From Haematobia irritans (taxonomy: Eukaryota > Arthropoda > Insecta > Diptera > Muscidae), in assembly GCF_050003625.1 (NCBI RefSeq), contig NC_134398.1:93315248-93379247 (forward strand): a stretch of DNA of 64,000 nucleotides, given 5' to 3'. Under the pieces are notes generated by a model. The model worked only from the letters and a program-made list of their open reading frames with translations. It made no database searches and had not been told where the DNA came from. How positions within the stretch are numbered: position 1 is the stretch's first letter; every line of letters starts with the position of its first letter. A program made the translations under genes and the position numbers. Below, piece by piece: positions 12,142-22,253 of this stretch.

Positions 12142-12911
12142 TTTATACCCTCCACCATAGGATATACCCCCCATATTAACTTTGTCATTCCGTTTGTAAC
12201 ACATCGAAATATTTCTCTAAGACTCCATAAAGTATATATATTCTGGGTCGTGGTGAAATTCTGAGTCGATCTGAGCATGTCCGTCCGTCCGTCTGTTGAA
12301 ATCAAGCTAACTTCCGAACGAAACAAGCTATCGACTTCAAACTTGGCACAAGTAGTTGTTATTGATGTAGGTCGGATGGTATTGCAAATGGGCCATATCG
12401 GTCCACTTTTACGTATAGCCCCCACATAAACGGACCCCCAGATTTGGCTTGCGGAGCCTATAAGAGTAGCATATTTCATCCAATCTGGCTGAAATTTGGT
12501 ACATGGTGTATGTATATGGTCTCTAACAACCATGCCAAAATTGGTCCATATCGTTCCATAATTGTATATAGCCCCCATATAAACCGATCCCCAGATTTAT
12601 CCTCCGGAGCCTCTTGGAGGAGCAAAATTCATCCGATCCGGTTGAAATTTGGTATGCGGTGTTAGTATATGGTCTCTAACAACCATGCAAAAATTGGTCC
12701 ATATCGGTCCATAATTATATATAGCCCCCATATAACCCGTTCCCCAGATTTGATCTCAGGAGCCTCTTGGAGAAGCAAAATTCATCAGATTCGGTTGAAA
12801 TTTGCAACGTGGTGTTAATATATGGCCGCTAATAACTATGCCAAAATTGGTCCATATAGGTCTATAGTTATATATAGCCGATCCCCAATCACACAAAAAT
12901 TGGTCCATATC
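12142..12911 (-). mobile_element. mini-me-like repeat fragment with 153-bp period
   Basis: From TATACCCTCCACCATAGG near 12147 it is the reverse-strand counterpart of 27337-28692. It contains GTCGATCTGAGCATG next to a (GTCC/GTCT)n tract at 12278-12296, the core-plus-GTCY arrangement described for dipteran mini-me elements, which seed microsatellites. Three tandem units begin AGCCCCCA at 12418, 12571 and 12724, exactly 153 bp apart. It is truncated near 12911, just before a mariner. The assignment is from recognised motifs, and its mobilisation mechanism is unknown. Confidence 0.7.
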
Positions 12912-12955
12912 GGTTCCACTCGAGCCAAAAATAATCTACCAAAATTTTATTTCTA

Positions 12956-14225
12956 ACAGGTTGGCTGATAAGTCCCCGGTCTGACACATAGATGGCGTCG
13001 CTAGTATTAAATGCATATTATTTTTATATAGTACCAACCTTCAAATGATTCGTGTCAAAATTTGACGTCTGTAAGTCAATTAGTTTGTGAGATAGAGCGT
13101 CTTTTGTGAAGCAACTTTTGTTATTGTGAAAAAAATTGAAAAAAATGAATTTCGTGTTTTGATAAAATACTGTTTTCTGAAGGGAAAAAATACGGTGGCC
13201 TGATAATGAGCTTCCGGACTCTGCCCCAGGGAAATCCACAATAATTGATTGGTATGCAAAATTCAAGCGTGGTGAAATGAGCACGGAGGACGGTGAACGC
13301 AGTGGACGCCCGAAAGAGGTGGTTACCGAAGAAAACATCAAAAAAATCCACACAATGATTTTGAATGACCGTAAAATGAAGTTTATCGAGATAGCAGAGG
13401 CCTTAAAGATAACAAAGAAACGTGTTGGTCATATCATTCATTAATATTTGTATATGCGGAAGCTCTGTGCAAAATGGGTGCCGCGCGAGCTCACATTTGA
13501 CCAAAAACAACAACGTGTTGATGATTCTGAGCGGTGTTTGCAGCTGTTAACTCGTAATACACCCGAGTTTTTCCGTCGATATGTGACAATGGATGAAACA
13601 TGGCTCCATTACTACACTCCTGAGTCCAATCGACAGTCGGCTGAGTGGACAGCGACCGGTGAACCGTCTCCGAAGCGTGGAAAGACTGGCAAAGTAATGG
13701 CCTCTGTTTTTTGGGATGCGCATGGAATAATTTTTATCGATTATCTTGAGAAGGGAAAAACCATCAACAGTGACTATTATATGGCGTTATTGGAGCGTTT
13801 GAAGGTCGAAATCGCGGCAAAACGGCCCCATATGAAGAAGAAAAAAGTGTTGTTCCACCAAGACAACGCACCGTACCACAAGTCATTGAGAACGATGGCA
13901 AAAATTCATGAATTGGGCTTCGAATTGCTTCCCCACCCACCGTATTCTCCAGATCTGGCCTCCAGCGACTTTTTCTTGTTCTCAGACCTCAAAAGGATGC
14001 TCGCAGGGAAAAAATTTGGCTGCAATGAAGAGGTGGTCGCCGAAACTGAGGCCTATTTTGAGGCAAAACCGAAGGAGTACTACCAAAATGGTATCAAAAA
14101 ATTGGAAGGTCGTTATAATCATTGTATCGCTCTTGAAGGGAACTATGTTGAATAATAAAAACGAATTTTGACAAAAAAAAAATGTGTTTTTCTTTGTTAG
14201 ACCGGGGACTTATCATCCAACCTGT
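12956..14225 (+). mobile_element. Himar-like mariner transposon (irritans type)
   Basis: It is flanked by TA on both sides (12954-12955 and 14226-14227). The left end is ACAGGTTGGCTGATAAGTCC and the right end is the reverse complement of ACAGGTTGGATGATAAGTCC. These match the terminal repeats known for the Himar1 mariner of the horn fly. The length of 1270 bp is close to the usual 1.28 kb. The single gene inside is dead. It has inserted at the truncated edge of a mini-me-like repeat. Confidence 0.92.
13135..14155 (+). pseudogene. mariner DD34D transposase, inactivated
   Basis: The N-terminal helix-turn-helix region starts at 13135, where the expected ATG is ATT, so the start codon is lost. 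A deletion near 13195 shifts the frame, and a CAA-to-TAA change at 13441 stops it. From 13448 to 14155 the frame is open for 235 codons and holds the catalytic motifs: MDETWLHYYTPES (first Asp), HQDNAPYHKS (second Asp) and PYSPDLASSDFFLF (third Asp). The family is normally about 348 residues and makes cut-and-paste breaks at TA sites. The catalytic aspartates survive, but the DNA-binding half is broken. Confidence 0.9.
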
Positions 14226-14227
14226 TA

Positions 14228-14809
14228 GTATGACTACACATAAAATAACTGACAGTGTTTTGGCAGTTTTACTATCACAAAATTGCTTCTATTTAAGATA
14301 ACCTATTTTTTGGAATGCATTCCACAAGTTAAATTCGTCCCACAAAGTTAAATTCGTTCCACAAATTTGAATTTTGCTTAGCCAAAACATAAACCACGAA
14401 TTTAACTCGCGAATTCATCTTCACACCCTTTGTATCATTACTGATTCAAGAAGTTTTTCTGGGACCTTAATATGAAGAATTTTTGAAACAATTGCCTTAA
14501 AAAAATATGCTGCAAATAAAATGGATTGCCTTAAATTTTATATCAAGGCATTGGAAGAAATTCAAAACCTACTTCAATTAAAAACAGAATCTCTTTTTAA
14601 AGAAATGGAATTTTTAAATCCTATGTCTGCATTTGGAGTAAATAAGGAGGAATTTAATTTTCCTATTTATGCCAAAATTTTGACTTACATTTAAATGAAT
14701 TGACACAAGAAAGGGGATCACTCGAGTACAATTTTTCTAAAAATGAACTTTTTGAAAAAATTGACATCTCCACAGTTATTGGTGGCCAACATTAATGCAT
14801 CCTTGGAAC
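14228..14809. other. Mostly unassigned, possibly degenerate LINE
   Basis: There are no clear features up to about 14470. From 14490 to 14700 a broken frame (KEMEFLNPMSAFGVNKEEF) could be degenerate reverse-transcriptase flank, but I cannot assign it. From about 14756, ANINASLEQ is in the style of the late reverse transcriptase domain and leads into the next feature. Confidence 0.35.
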
Positions 14810-15640
14810 AGGGGTAGATTGGACCATGAACAATTCTTTAAGTATAAATTCTTCTAAATCGAAGGCAATGTTGTTTGGATACGCTGGGCAACATGATTTA
14901 CCATTGAATATATCTATATCTAATAATGATATTGATATTGTTGAGAGGATTAAATGTCTTGGTATTGTGATTAACTCCAAACTTTCCTTTAGTGCACATA
15001 TTGAAATTATTTATGGTGGGTGATGTCACTGATTTTATATGGCCTAGAGGTTTTCTTTGGAACTTATGAGAGTTTTGTATTGACTGTTAAGAGGCTGGAT
15101 AATACAGTTGTTTACTTTGTATGCACAGTGCGTCGGAAGGACCCTATTTCTGGGTACCATCAAATGTTTTTGGTTTGTTCTTTTAATGGCTTTGTGAATT
15201 TTCGTTTACTTTGGCTTTTCTATTGTACTATAGAAAGTGGAATTTCAGTAGATCTACTCGCAATCCTCAAATATTTATTCCGCGAGTTCGGAATTCAGTC
15301 TGTGCAAAATCTTTTATTGTAAGAATTGTGAGATACAATATAACATAGTGATATCTAAGCACGAACTATTTGGATCTTTTATTTTAATTCTAGTATATTC
15401 ATATCTAAAAATTTTAGGTGCTGTTACTCATTTGTTGTTTTTTGGGAAAACAATACTAATTTTAGCACTAATTGATTTATTTATATATAAATTTATAGAC
15501 ATACATTTTTGTTATATATATTTTTTTTCTGTCATACAAAGAATTACTTTATTTTACTAAGGTATATAGTTGCTTTGTAATACGTTATTGGCCAATGGAC
15601 TTTTGTATTATAATTTATGAATAAATGAAATGAATTTAGT
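14810..15640 (+). pseudogene. 3' end of a CR1/Jockey-like LINE
   Basis: The frame 14826-15023 reads LSINSSKSKAMLFGYAG and then ERIKCLGIVINSKLSFSAHI, the thumb-side motifs of a non-LTR reverse transcriptase. A frameshift at 15020 leads to MSLILYGLEVFF and a C-terminal tail ending near 15322. The 3' region then runs to about 15640 and ends in ATGAATAAATGAAATGAA, a short-repeat tail in the style of CR1-type LINEs. It may be the 3' part of the same family as 4834-11146, but there is no overlap to test this. Confidence 0.65.
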
Positions 15641-16007
15641 ATCGTTTTCGTGGCCACCGATCCACTACGATCTTGGTGAATCATGGGTCGCCAAAACAAC
15701 ACCCATTACCTATCCCTTTCGTTTATGCTGGTACCAAATATTTTCATTAGCTTTATATGGTTAATGTTGCTTCCCAGCAAAAAATAATTGATAATTAAGG
15801 TACAACGTACTTAAAATATGTAAATAATGGTGGTGCTGAAATGAACGCAGCTGAGTTGCATTAGAGTCAGCGGGTGCTTCGTCCCTCGCTTACAAGGAAT
15901 TAAATTTCAACCGTCGAACTGAACGGACGTGTTTTTGTAATAGCGGATTATTTAATCGTAATAGGTACCTATTACGAATTTCACGTGTGGTGGAAAATTA
16001 AACCACC

Positions 16008-16759
16008 ATGCAGCGAAATTCAAAGTCATCCACTGAGTTGCTAACTTCAGGGCCCAGTGGACGGGTATCGACTAAAGTTATAAATTTGGGCAGTGACCAA
16101 GAGTCAGGCCCAATTAGTCGACCTGTAGACAGGTGGCGACACTTTGGCAGGTCGAACCTTTTCTAAGGTAACGAATTCAAAAGGAGGTAATCCCTCACGA
16201 AAGAGATTCAAAGAACGCAGAAATGATTTGTTTATCCTAAAGAAATTAGGATCTGTCGGCCCAAGCACGTTGTGGGCTAAGCAAAGCGATTCCTTGAAAT
16301 GGGCTCAAGGAATTCTTGAAGCTGACGAAAGGGAGCGATCACCGGATGAACTGCCATCCTCTAAACGGTATCAAAGATCGTTTGCCTCAGTTGCAAAAGA
16401 CAGCCTTGTGATGTGCTGCCACATCTAGACCGGACCCAAGGACGTGTAAGTTATGGCTTTCATGATATCCATATGAAGGTATACAAAAGCGATCAGCCAA
16501 AGGATTCCGAAACGGACAAGCCTCCGGTAGAGCCAGAAGTGAAAAGATCACCTTGCGAAGCCGAATGAGACATAAAAACTGCAGACATTGACGAACATCG
16601 TATACGGGAAGTCCCTACAGGCTCAAACCTCACCAAAGCTAAACCGCGGGTTGCTGTGAAGATGAAGCCCTTGATGACTCAATTGAAGCGGCAGATGTGA
16701 CGGTGGTTGAAAATTTGGATGGTTCTACTGTTCCTCCAGATAAATCTTCATCATTGTAA
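16008..16759 (+). pseudogene. LINE copy A ORF1, decayed
   Basis: It begins MQRNSKSSTELLTSGPSGRV, colinear with the intact 409-residue ORF1 of copy B. A deletion near 16125 shifts the frame. The middle (16144-16428) is open and includes TFSKVTNSKGGNPSRKRFKE. About 440 bp, covering the conserved domain that I would call DUF4780-like, is deleted at about 16410. The end reads SSSL before the TAA at 16757. It is non-functional. Confidence 0.8.
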
Positions 16760-17297
16760 GGCAGCTTGTGCTGCCTTAAAAGTTATCCTGATGAAAGGAG
16801 ACATTGATATAGTTCTTATTCAAGAACCATACATATATTAGAACAAGGTCTGTGAATTAAGCACTCCGGGTTTCAAATTTTTGCATAATACCGGTAAAGA
16901 TATAAATCGAGCATGTGTAATTGCTAAAAACGAACTAAACTTGTTTCTGCTTCCTTCATTGAGCAATGCAGACACTGTCGTAGCCAGTCTAGAGATATCG
17001 AAAGGCAAATACCTCCATGTGCCGTTAAGACTTTAGTTGAGGAGTCACTGAAAACAAAGACAAAACTCATTGTGGGATGTGATGCAAATGCACATCCTAG
17101 TATTTGGGGAAGTAGTGATACTAACGCAAAGGGAGAGTCGCTAATAGAGTTTATTTTGCATACTAACCTGGTAGTTTGCAATAAGGGAGATGCACCAACC
17201 TTCGTCACCAAAAACAGGCAAGAGGTGTTGGACGTCACATTGGCCTCTCCGGAACTGAATGATAAGATATCTGAGTGGCAAGTTGTGAGGGAACACA
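16730..17297 (+). pseudogene. LINE copy A ORF2, endonuclease fragment
   Basis: The endonuclease begins with LHHCKAACAALKV, followed by DIDIVLIQEPYIY with an in-frame TAG (16837). A deletion removes the YWVSSVYMGHD segment near 17005. The CDANAHPSIWGSSDTNA motif remains in the open stretch 17072-17302. Coding identity is lost at 17297, where the LTR starts. Confidence 0.8.
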
Positions 17298-19976
17298 TGT
17301 AATGTTGCTATTTTTTATCCATGCAAAGATATAAAACCGTCCGTCTGCTGTCCGGCCGTCCGTAATTTTATTGCCATTTTGTTGTTTTTTCTGCAATCTG
17401 ATTTAGACAAACTTATGTCATCTGAAGTGTTTGGTCGATATCCGAGTATTTGAGCGCATAAAATATTCTTAATTGTAATTCATTTTAATTAATCTTTAAT
17501 TTTTGATTTCGTTTATTTCCCATTCTAATATTTGTATTCTTGATATTTTCACATTCTCTGTTCTTCTGAACAAACATTATTAATACTAGATTCATTTGTT
17601 GCATTAAATACATTCCTATTAATGCACCTTTAATACTAGCCATATTATAAAGCTCAATTTTTCTTTAGTCTGTACGGTATTATCGACCCTCAAAATTTCG
17701 ATTGCCTTATAATCGATTAAATGACCACATCATACGACCTGTCTTATGAATATTGTCAGCAATTGCCAATTACGTTTTAACGAGAGTATGAGAGGTTTGC
17801 TCTGTAAATCATTTTTTTCCACTTCCTTTTTCGTCCAACTCTCAAGGTGTCAGCAAGTGTTCCGCTATTTAAAATCGCTGTAATTCTTTGGAAAGAAATA
17901 GAAATTCGGAAAATTTTTGAAAAATCTTTGAAATAGAGTAACCAAAAATATATAGAATTTTTTAAATCGAAGCTCTTCGGCAATACGTGTGTGTTCTCCG
18001 GACATATTTTCTTTAGAATTCAAAGAAGAAAAAAATCAAGAAATTGCCGACTCGGCTATAATTTCTTTACCCACGTGAAGCGAGAAAACCAATTTTTTGT
18101 AATTGGGAAAACTTCTAAGAAATCTACTTGTGCAGCTATTTCCTCAAGACGGCAGGTAATACGAACAACCGCATTAATACTCAAAAAAAAAACTTTTTTA
18201 CAACCAAACCAAAATTTGCAACCTAGGGCCTTTTCCATTATTTTATTGCGTCGCCACATCGACTCTCGCAAACCGCAAAAAGTGGAAGAAGGTTTATGGT
18301 CGAAAAAAAAACTTTGGAATATCCACAAGGAGAACAAGCACCAGGATTTTCGCTTCTTGATGGTCCACATCGTGTAACAAATTTCATCCATTTTGCCGTG
18401 CTTTGGTTCGGAGGCCAAGATGACGAAATTGGTATATTGGCCTTTTCCCATTTAATTTGCTTGAAGTCATCTATTGAGCGAGCAATTGCCAAAAAAAAGA
18501 ATGTATTATAGTTATTATTTATGAGCTGTGGGAGAAAGGCACTATGTTTGATGCCGGCAGTCAAGAAATAAATAGTCGTCCACTATGGCATTATAAAACC
18601 TTACATAGCTACAGAAGGAACACTCTTCGGAAAAATTGTCTTAAAAAAATTTGTCCTGTTTGCATTGACCTAAGTTTTAATTATAAAAATTTGATAAATT
18701 TCGTCTTTTGATATAAAAAAAAGAAAAAACAGTTCATTATTAAACTCTAAATTTTGCTAGATTCCGTATTTGATACGATCCGTAATTTAGTAATTAGTAA
18801 TTAACTCTATTTGTTTCAATGAGTTGGTTTGAAAAAATTTCAATCTAAGTGAAGTTAAAAAAATACTAATTAAATTTTTTGTCGAATTAATTTTGCCATA
18901 ATGTTTTACGTAAATTTAAATTAATGTTAAGCTTGGCCAGAGTTGGAAGTTCATTACCAATTTTTTTTGGCAACGTAAAGAAAAAAAATATCTGTAAGGA
19001 CAACACTATAACTACTTGAAAAAAAATATTCATTGATAAATTCCAGCACAGCGCAACCATCCAATGAAGAGGCCTCATCATTCGTCGATTGCAGTGTTTT
19101 GGGTGAGTACTCTCTTGATTTGTGTTTTTTTTTTTCTATACCAAACTCTTTGACAATGCATATTTATTAATGACTTTGATTGCAATGAGAATCAATCACC
19201 CCAATAACGCTGGCGCAGTTACGGCAGAATTACACTCTGTAATAATCACTCATTACTTTGAATGAGATTTAGAAATAGTTTTTCGTATTCTCCAATGATC
19301 TCTTGTAGTTATTGATTGATTCCCCTTGCAACAAAACAAACAATTATTTTTTCCCCCTTCTCCATTCATAAATTTATTATTGGTTACTACGATTGTACGC
19401 ACTATGCTTCTTCTTTCTTGAAACAATATCAATGTTTAGAATATAAATATCAAACATAATAAGAATATATGAATTATTAACCCTAAGAGGGATGTTAAAA
19501 TTTTGAATATGTATATGGTATATAATTATTTATGGTGAATAAATATTTTAAGAATAATGAATTGGTAATTTGGCTAGTGTTTTCTTACAGGATGTAAGAG
19601 GGAAAACCTATAGTCTTCGGTTTAGGGATTTTAGTTAAAAATTCTTTCGCCACGCTGAAATCATGGTAGGGAGGGTGAAGATGCGAAATACTCCAGTACA
19701 TCAGGAGTATCTAGGTCTTTATTTTCGGGCTATAGTTATATATAGTTATATATTTTTCAGTAAATGGGGACAGTTAATTTTATATTTTTTGAAGCACCTA
19801 GGGAGTCTATAAAAAATTTAATTGTGTTGAGAACGTGAACTGGTAGAGGGATTTTTGTGGACAAGAAACCACCCCACCCGGCTGACCGCTAGTCGTATCA
19901 ATGGCTCCCGCCCGTCCACTTCTATCTCCAAACAATTTCCACCATTAGCCAAGGTTAATCAAATCGTTCCATCACA
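17298..19976 (+). repeat. 5' LTR, 2679 bp
   Basis: It starts TGTAATGTTGCTATTTTTT and ends TTCCATCACA. A TATA-like GATATAAAACC lies about 30 bp in. It contains short open frames on both strands with no known domain. They are shared with the 3' LTR only because the LTRs are copies. Its length is about five to ten times that of most insect Gypsy LTRs. Confidence 0.85.
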
Positions 19977-19981
19977 TAATT

Positions 19982-19999
19982 TGGCGCCCAACGTGGGGC
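19982..19999 (+). promoter_or_regulatory. Primer binding site for tRNA-Lys
   Basis: TGGCGCCCAACGTGGGGC is complementary to the 3' end of an insect tRNA-Lys(CUU), including the CCA tail, as I recall it. It lies 5 bases after the LTR end, where reverse transcription would prime. The match is 18 of 18 to the recalled tRNA end. Confidence 0.85.
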
Positions 20000-20675
20000 C
20001 AGCAGGACAAATATCTCTTAAATTTCCCTTTGGGAAAATGTAAGAAAATGTGTTTCTTGCTCTCCACAACAATTTTCAAATCCTCATTTTATTTTGTTTA
20101 AATTTCACAGTGTAATATATATCATTTTCTCGTGTAGCATTAGCTATTTTAGCGATAAAACTATTAGCCTTTAGGATTTCGTTTATTTGAGTAGAATTTT
20201 CGAATAAGTCGACCAAAATATTCTTCTAGTTTCCTTCTCTTGATGAGCAAAATGTTATTCATGAAATTTTATATTTGCATCCATATTATTATTTCGTATG
20301 AGATTAGTAAATAGTCAATTGATGACTTAGGTACAAACCGCCTGGAATTTCTAGCATTTACAATATATTTGTTGATTTGCAATTTATTGTCCAACTTTCC
20401 AGAGATGGGAGAGTTTTAGGTTTCGTGTGTCTCAATTCGAATATATGACTAAATTTCATTTTTGTATCAATAGCCCAATTTGTTCATTCCATTATCAATT
20501 ATGTTCGTCAAATAAAGGCCTAAAATTTTGTTTTCCCTTAATATCCATATTGTAAGAAAACTTATGAAAACTATATTTTTCTCCGAGTGAAATTCTCAAT
20601 ATTGATTTTTCTAGTTAGGAAAAACTTTGAAATTCGAAGATTTTGTTGTTATTTTTTTAATTGCATCATAAGAAA

Positions 20676-22253
20676 ATGGTGGATAGAACTCCAACGTCAC
20701 GGGTTCCTCCCACTTCGGATACTGAAATTACAGATCCTCACTGTTTAGTATGCAAAGAACCCTTTGCTGAAGATCAGGATATATTGACATTAGCTGCTTG
20801 CAGTCATTCGTTTCACCGTATCTGTTTGGAACAGCATCTTTCTGAAACTCCAGAATGCCCAAACTGCAAGAAACCCTGCAATTTATCAGATATTAAAAAG
20901 GATGTGCCGAAAAGCAAAAATAAATATGCTGGTCGTGGTAGACCTAGAGTTGCAATGGCTAGATACCCTAACACTCGAAACTTTGCCAAGAGTTTAGTTC
21001 AGGAAAATCCTCACAGCCCACTTATTGATTATGTCACTGATATACCGGATATTCAAACTAATGTAGTTCAAGGTCCTCAACCTCCACATTTTGATAATTC
21101 TTCTCGTCCTAATAGAGCACAAACGAGAGCTCAACCCACTTCTCCACATAATCAATCGGCAATCGATTATGCACAATTGAACCAGATTATCGAGACTACA
21201 ATTTCCAGACTGCTCAGGAATTTGAATCTCGTCCCAAATGGACAAAATATTTCATCAAATAATATTAATTCAAACCAAAATAGCTTTGGTCTCAATTCTA
21301 ATACTTTGAATAGAATTCAAAATACCACAGATAATCCTAGTCAGCCAGGAATTAGTCAGAATCAGATTCGGGCACCGATTTCGACAACAGTAGATTCGAC
21401 CTTCGATGAGGCTAGTGCGTTACATTTTGACAAAATTACGTCGATAATACGTAATTGGAATTTAAGATTTGATGGTTCTGCAGATGGTATCACTGTAGAC
21501 GAGTTTTTATATAGGGTTCGGTCTTTGACCCACGATAATTTTAATGATGATTTTTCGTTGGTGTGCAAAAATCTTAACATTCTGTTAAATGGAAAGGCAC
21601 GCGAATGGTATTGGCGTTACCATAAGCAAGTTGACACTATTGAATGGAATGCTTTCTGCCAAGCACTTAAATACCAATATAAAGATTTTCGATCTAGCTT
21701 TGACATTAAGGAGGAGATACGAAGTCGTAAAATGAAGCCTAACGAATCGTTCGAGTCATTTTATGAATCTGTCGCTTCTTTGTTGGACAAATTAGAGACC
21801 CCAATTCCTGAACAGGAATTAATTGAAATTCTTATCCGGAATTTGCGACCCGAAATTAGGCATGAACTTCTCTTTGTTCCAATTTTTTCAATAGCACATC
21901 TGAGAAAATTAGTTCAAATGAGAGAGGGATTACTTAATGAGGAACCATTTCGCAGAAATTTAAATTCACGCTTTCCTCCGAGTAGTGGTCCCCGAAGGCA
22001 AGTTGCTCAGCTTGACTTCGATAGTATAGAGGGTGAAACTTTTTCTGAAAGCCCATCAACCGATCTGGCCGTTGAAGCGTTACAATCTCCATCTAAAATA
22101 GTAAAGTGTTGGAATTGCGATGGCCTTGGCCATAGATGGGATGACTGCATCGAAGCCAGAACTAACTTTTGCAATGGGTGCGGTGCGAAAAACACTTACC
22201 AGCCTCAGTGTTCAACATGCTTAGCTAAAAAGCATCCTAGTCCAAAAAACTAA
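20676..22253 (+). CDS. Gag polyprotein with N-terminal RING-H2 finger
   Basis: I take the ATG at 20676 (MVDRTPTSR), because an upstream stop excludes longer forms apart from a non-ATG start. The product has 525 residues. Residues 23-64 form a complete RING-H2 finger, C-x2-C-x15-C-x-H-x2-H-x2-C-x10-C-x2-C, the zinc fold of ubiquitin ligases. An Asn/Gln/Ser-rich linker follows, then a retrotransposon capsid region (about 250-430, with NILLNGKAREWYWRY and LIRNLRPEIRHELL) and a CCHC knuckle CWNCDGLGHRWDDC with a second Cys cluster CNGCGAKNTYQPQC. Gag packages the element RNA. The RING addition suggests ubiquitin-related activity in the particle or on host factors, which is an inference. The frame is undamaged, unlike pol. 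Confidence 0.85.
   Translation: MVDRTPTSRVPPTSDTEITDPHCLVCKEPFAEDQDILTLAACSHSFHRICLEQHLSETPECPNCKKPCNLSDIKKDVPKSKNKYAGRGRPRVAMARYPNTRNFAKSLVQENPHSPLIDYVTDIPDIQTNVVQGPQPPHFDNSSRPNRAQTRAQPTSPHNQSAIDYAQLNQIIETTISRLLRNLNLVPNGQNISSNNINSNQNSFGLNSNTLNRIQNTTDNPSQPGISQNQIRAPISTTVDSTFDEASALHFDKITSIIRNWNLRFDGSADGITVDEFLYRVRSLTHDNFNDDFSLVCKNLNILLNGKAREWYWRYHKQVDTIEWNAFCQALKYQYKDFRSSFDIKEEIRSRKMKPNESFESFYESVASLLDKLETPIPEQELIEILIRNLRPEIRHELLFVPIFSIAHLRKLVQMREGLLNEEPFRRNLNSRFPPSSGPRRQVAQLDFDSIEGETFSESPSTDLAVEALQSPSKIVKCWNCDGLGHRWDDCIEARTNFCNGCGAKNTYQPQCSTCLAKKHPSPKN
22244..22253 (+). promoter_or_regulatory. Candidate -1 ribosomal frameshift site at the gag stop
   Basis: The last gag codons read A AAA AAC TAA, a canonical X-XXY-YYZ slippery heptamer in the correct phase and directly before the stop. 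The -1 frame is the frame of pol. It is open from here to the protease except for one TAG at 22313. No pairing downstream was computed. Confidence 0.6.

Larger units (their letters stand above)
15900..17297 (+). mobile_element. LOA/I-like LINE, copy A, 5' part
   Basis: The 5' untranslated region (AATTTCAACCGTCGAAC... ACGGACGTGTTTTTG) matches the upstream part of copy B at 56840-56935. The ORF1 start at 16008 and endonuclease fragments follow. The copy is cut at 17297, where the long-LTR Gypsy element begins, and resumes at 29672 with sequence from the middle of ORF2. About 1.07 kb of LINE (equivalent to 39706-40783 in copy C) is missing across the insertion. Confidence 0.8.

Noticed and set aside
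17991..18564. Frames within the LTR, repeated at 26339-26871, as a conserved gene
   Set aside because: Both copies are LTRs of one element, so similarity is expected. No domain is visible and overlapping frames exist on both strands.
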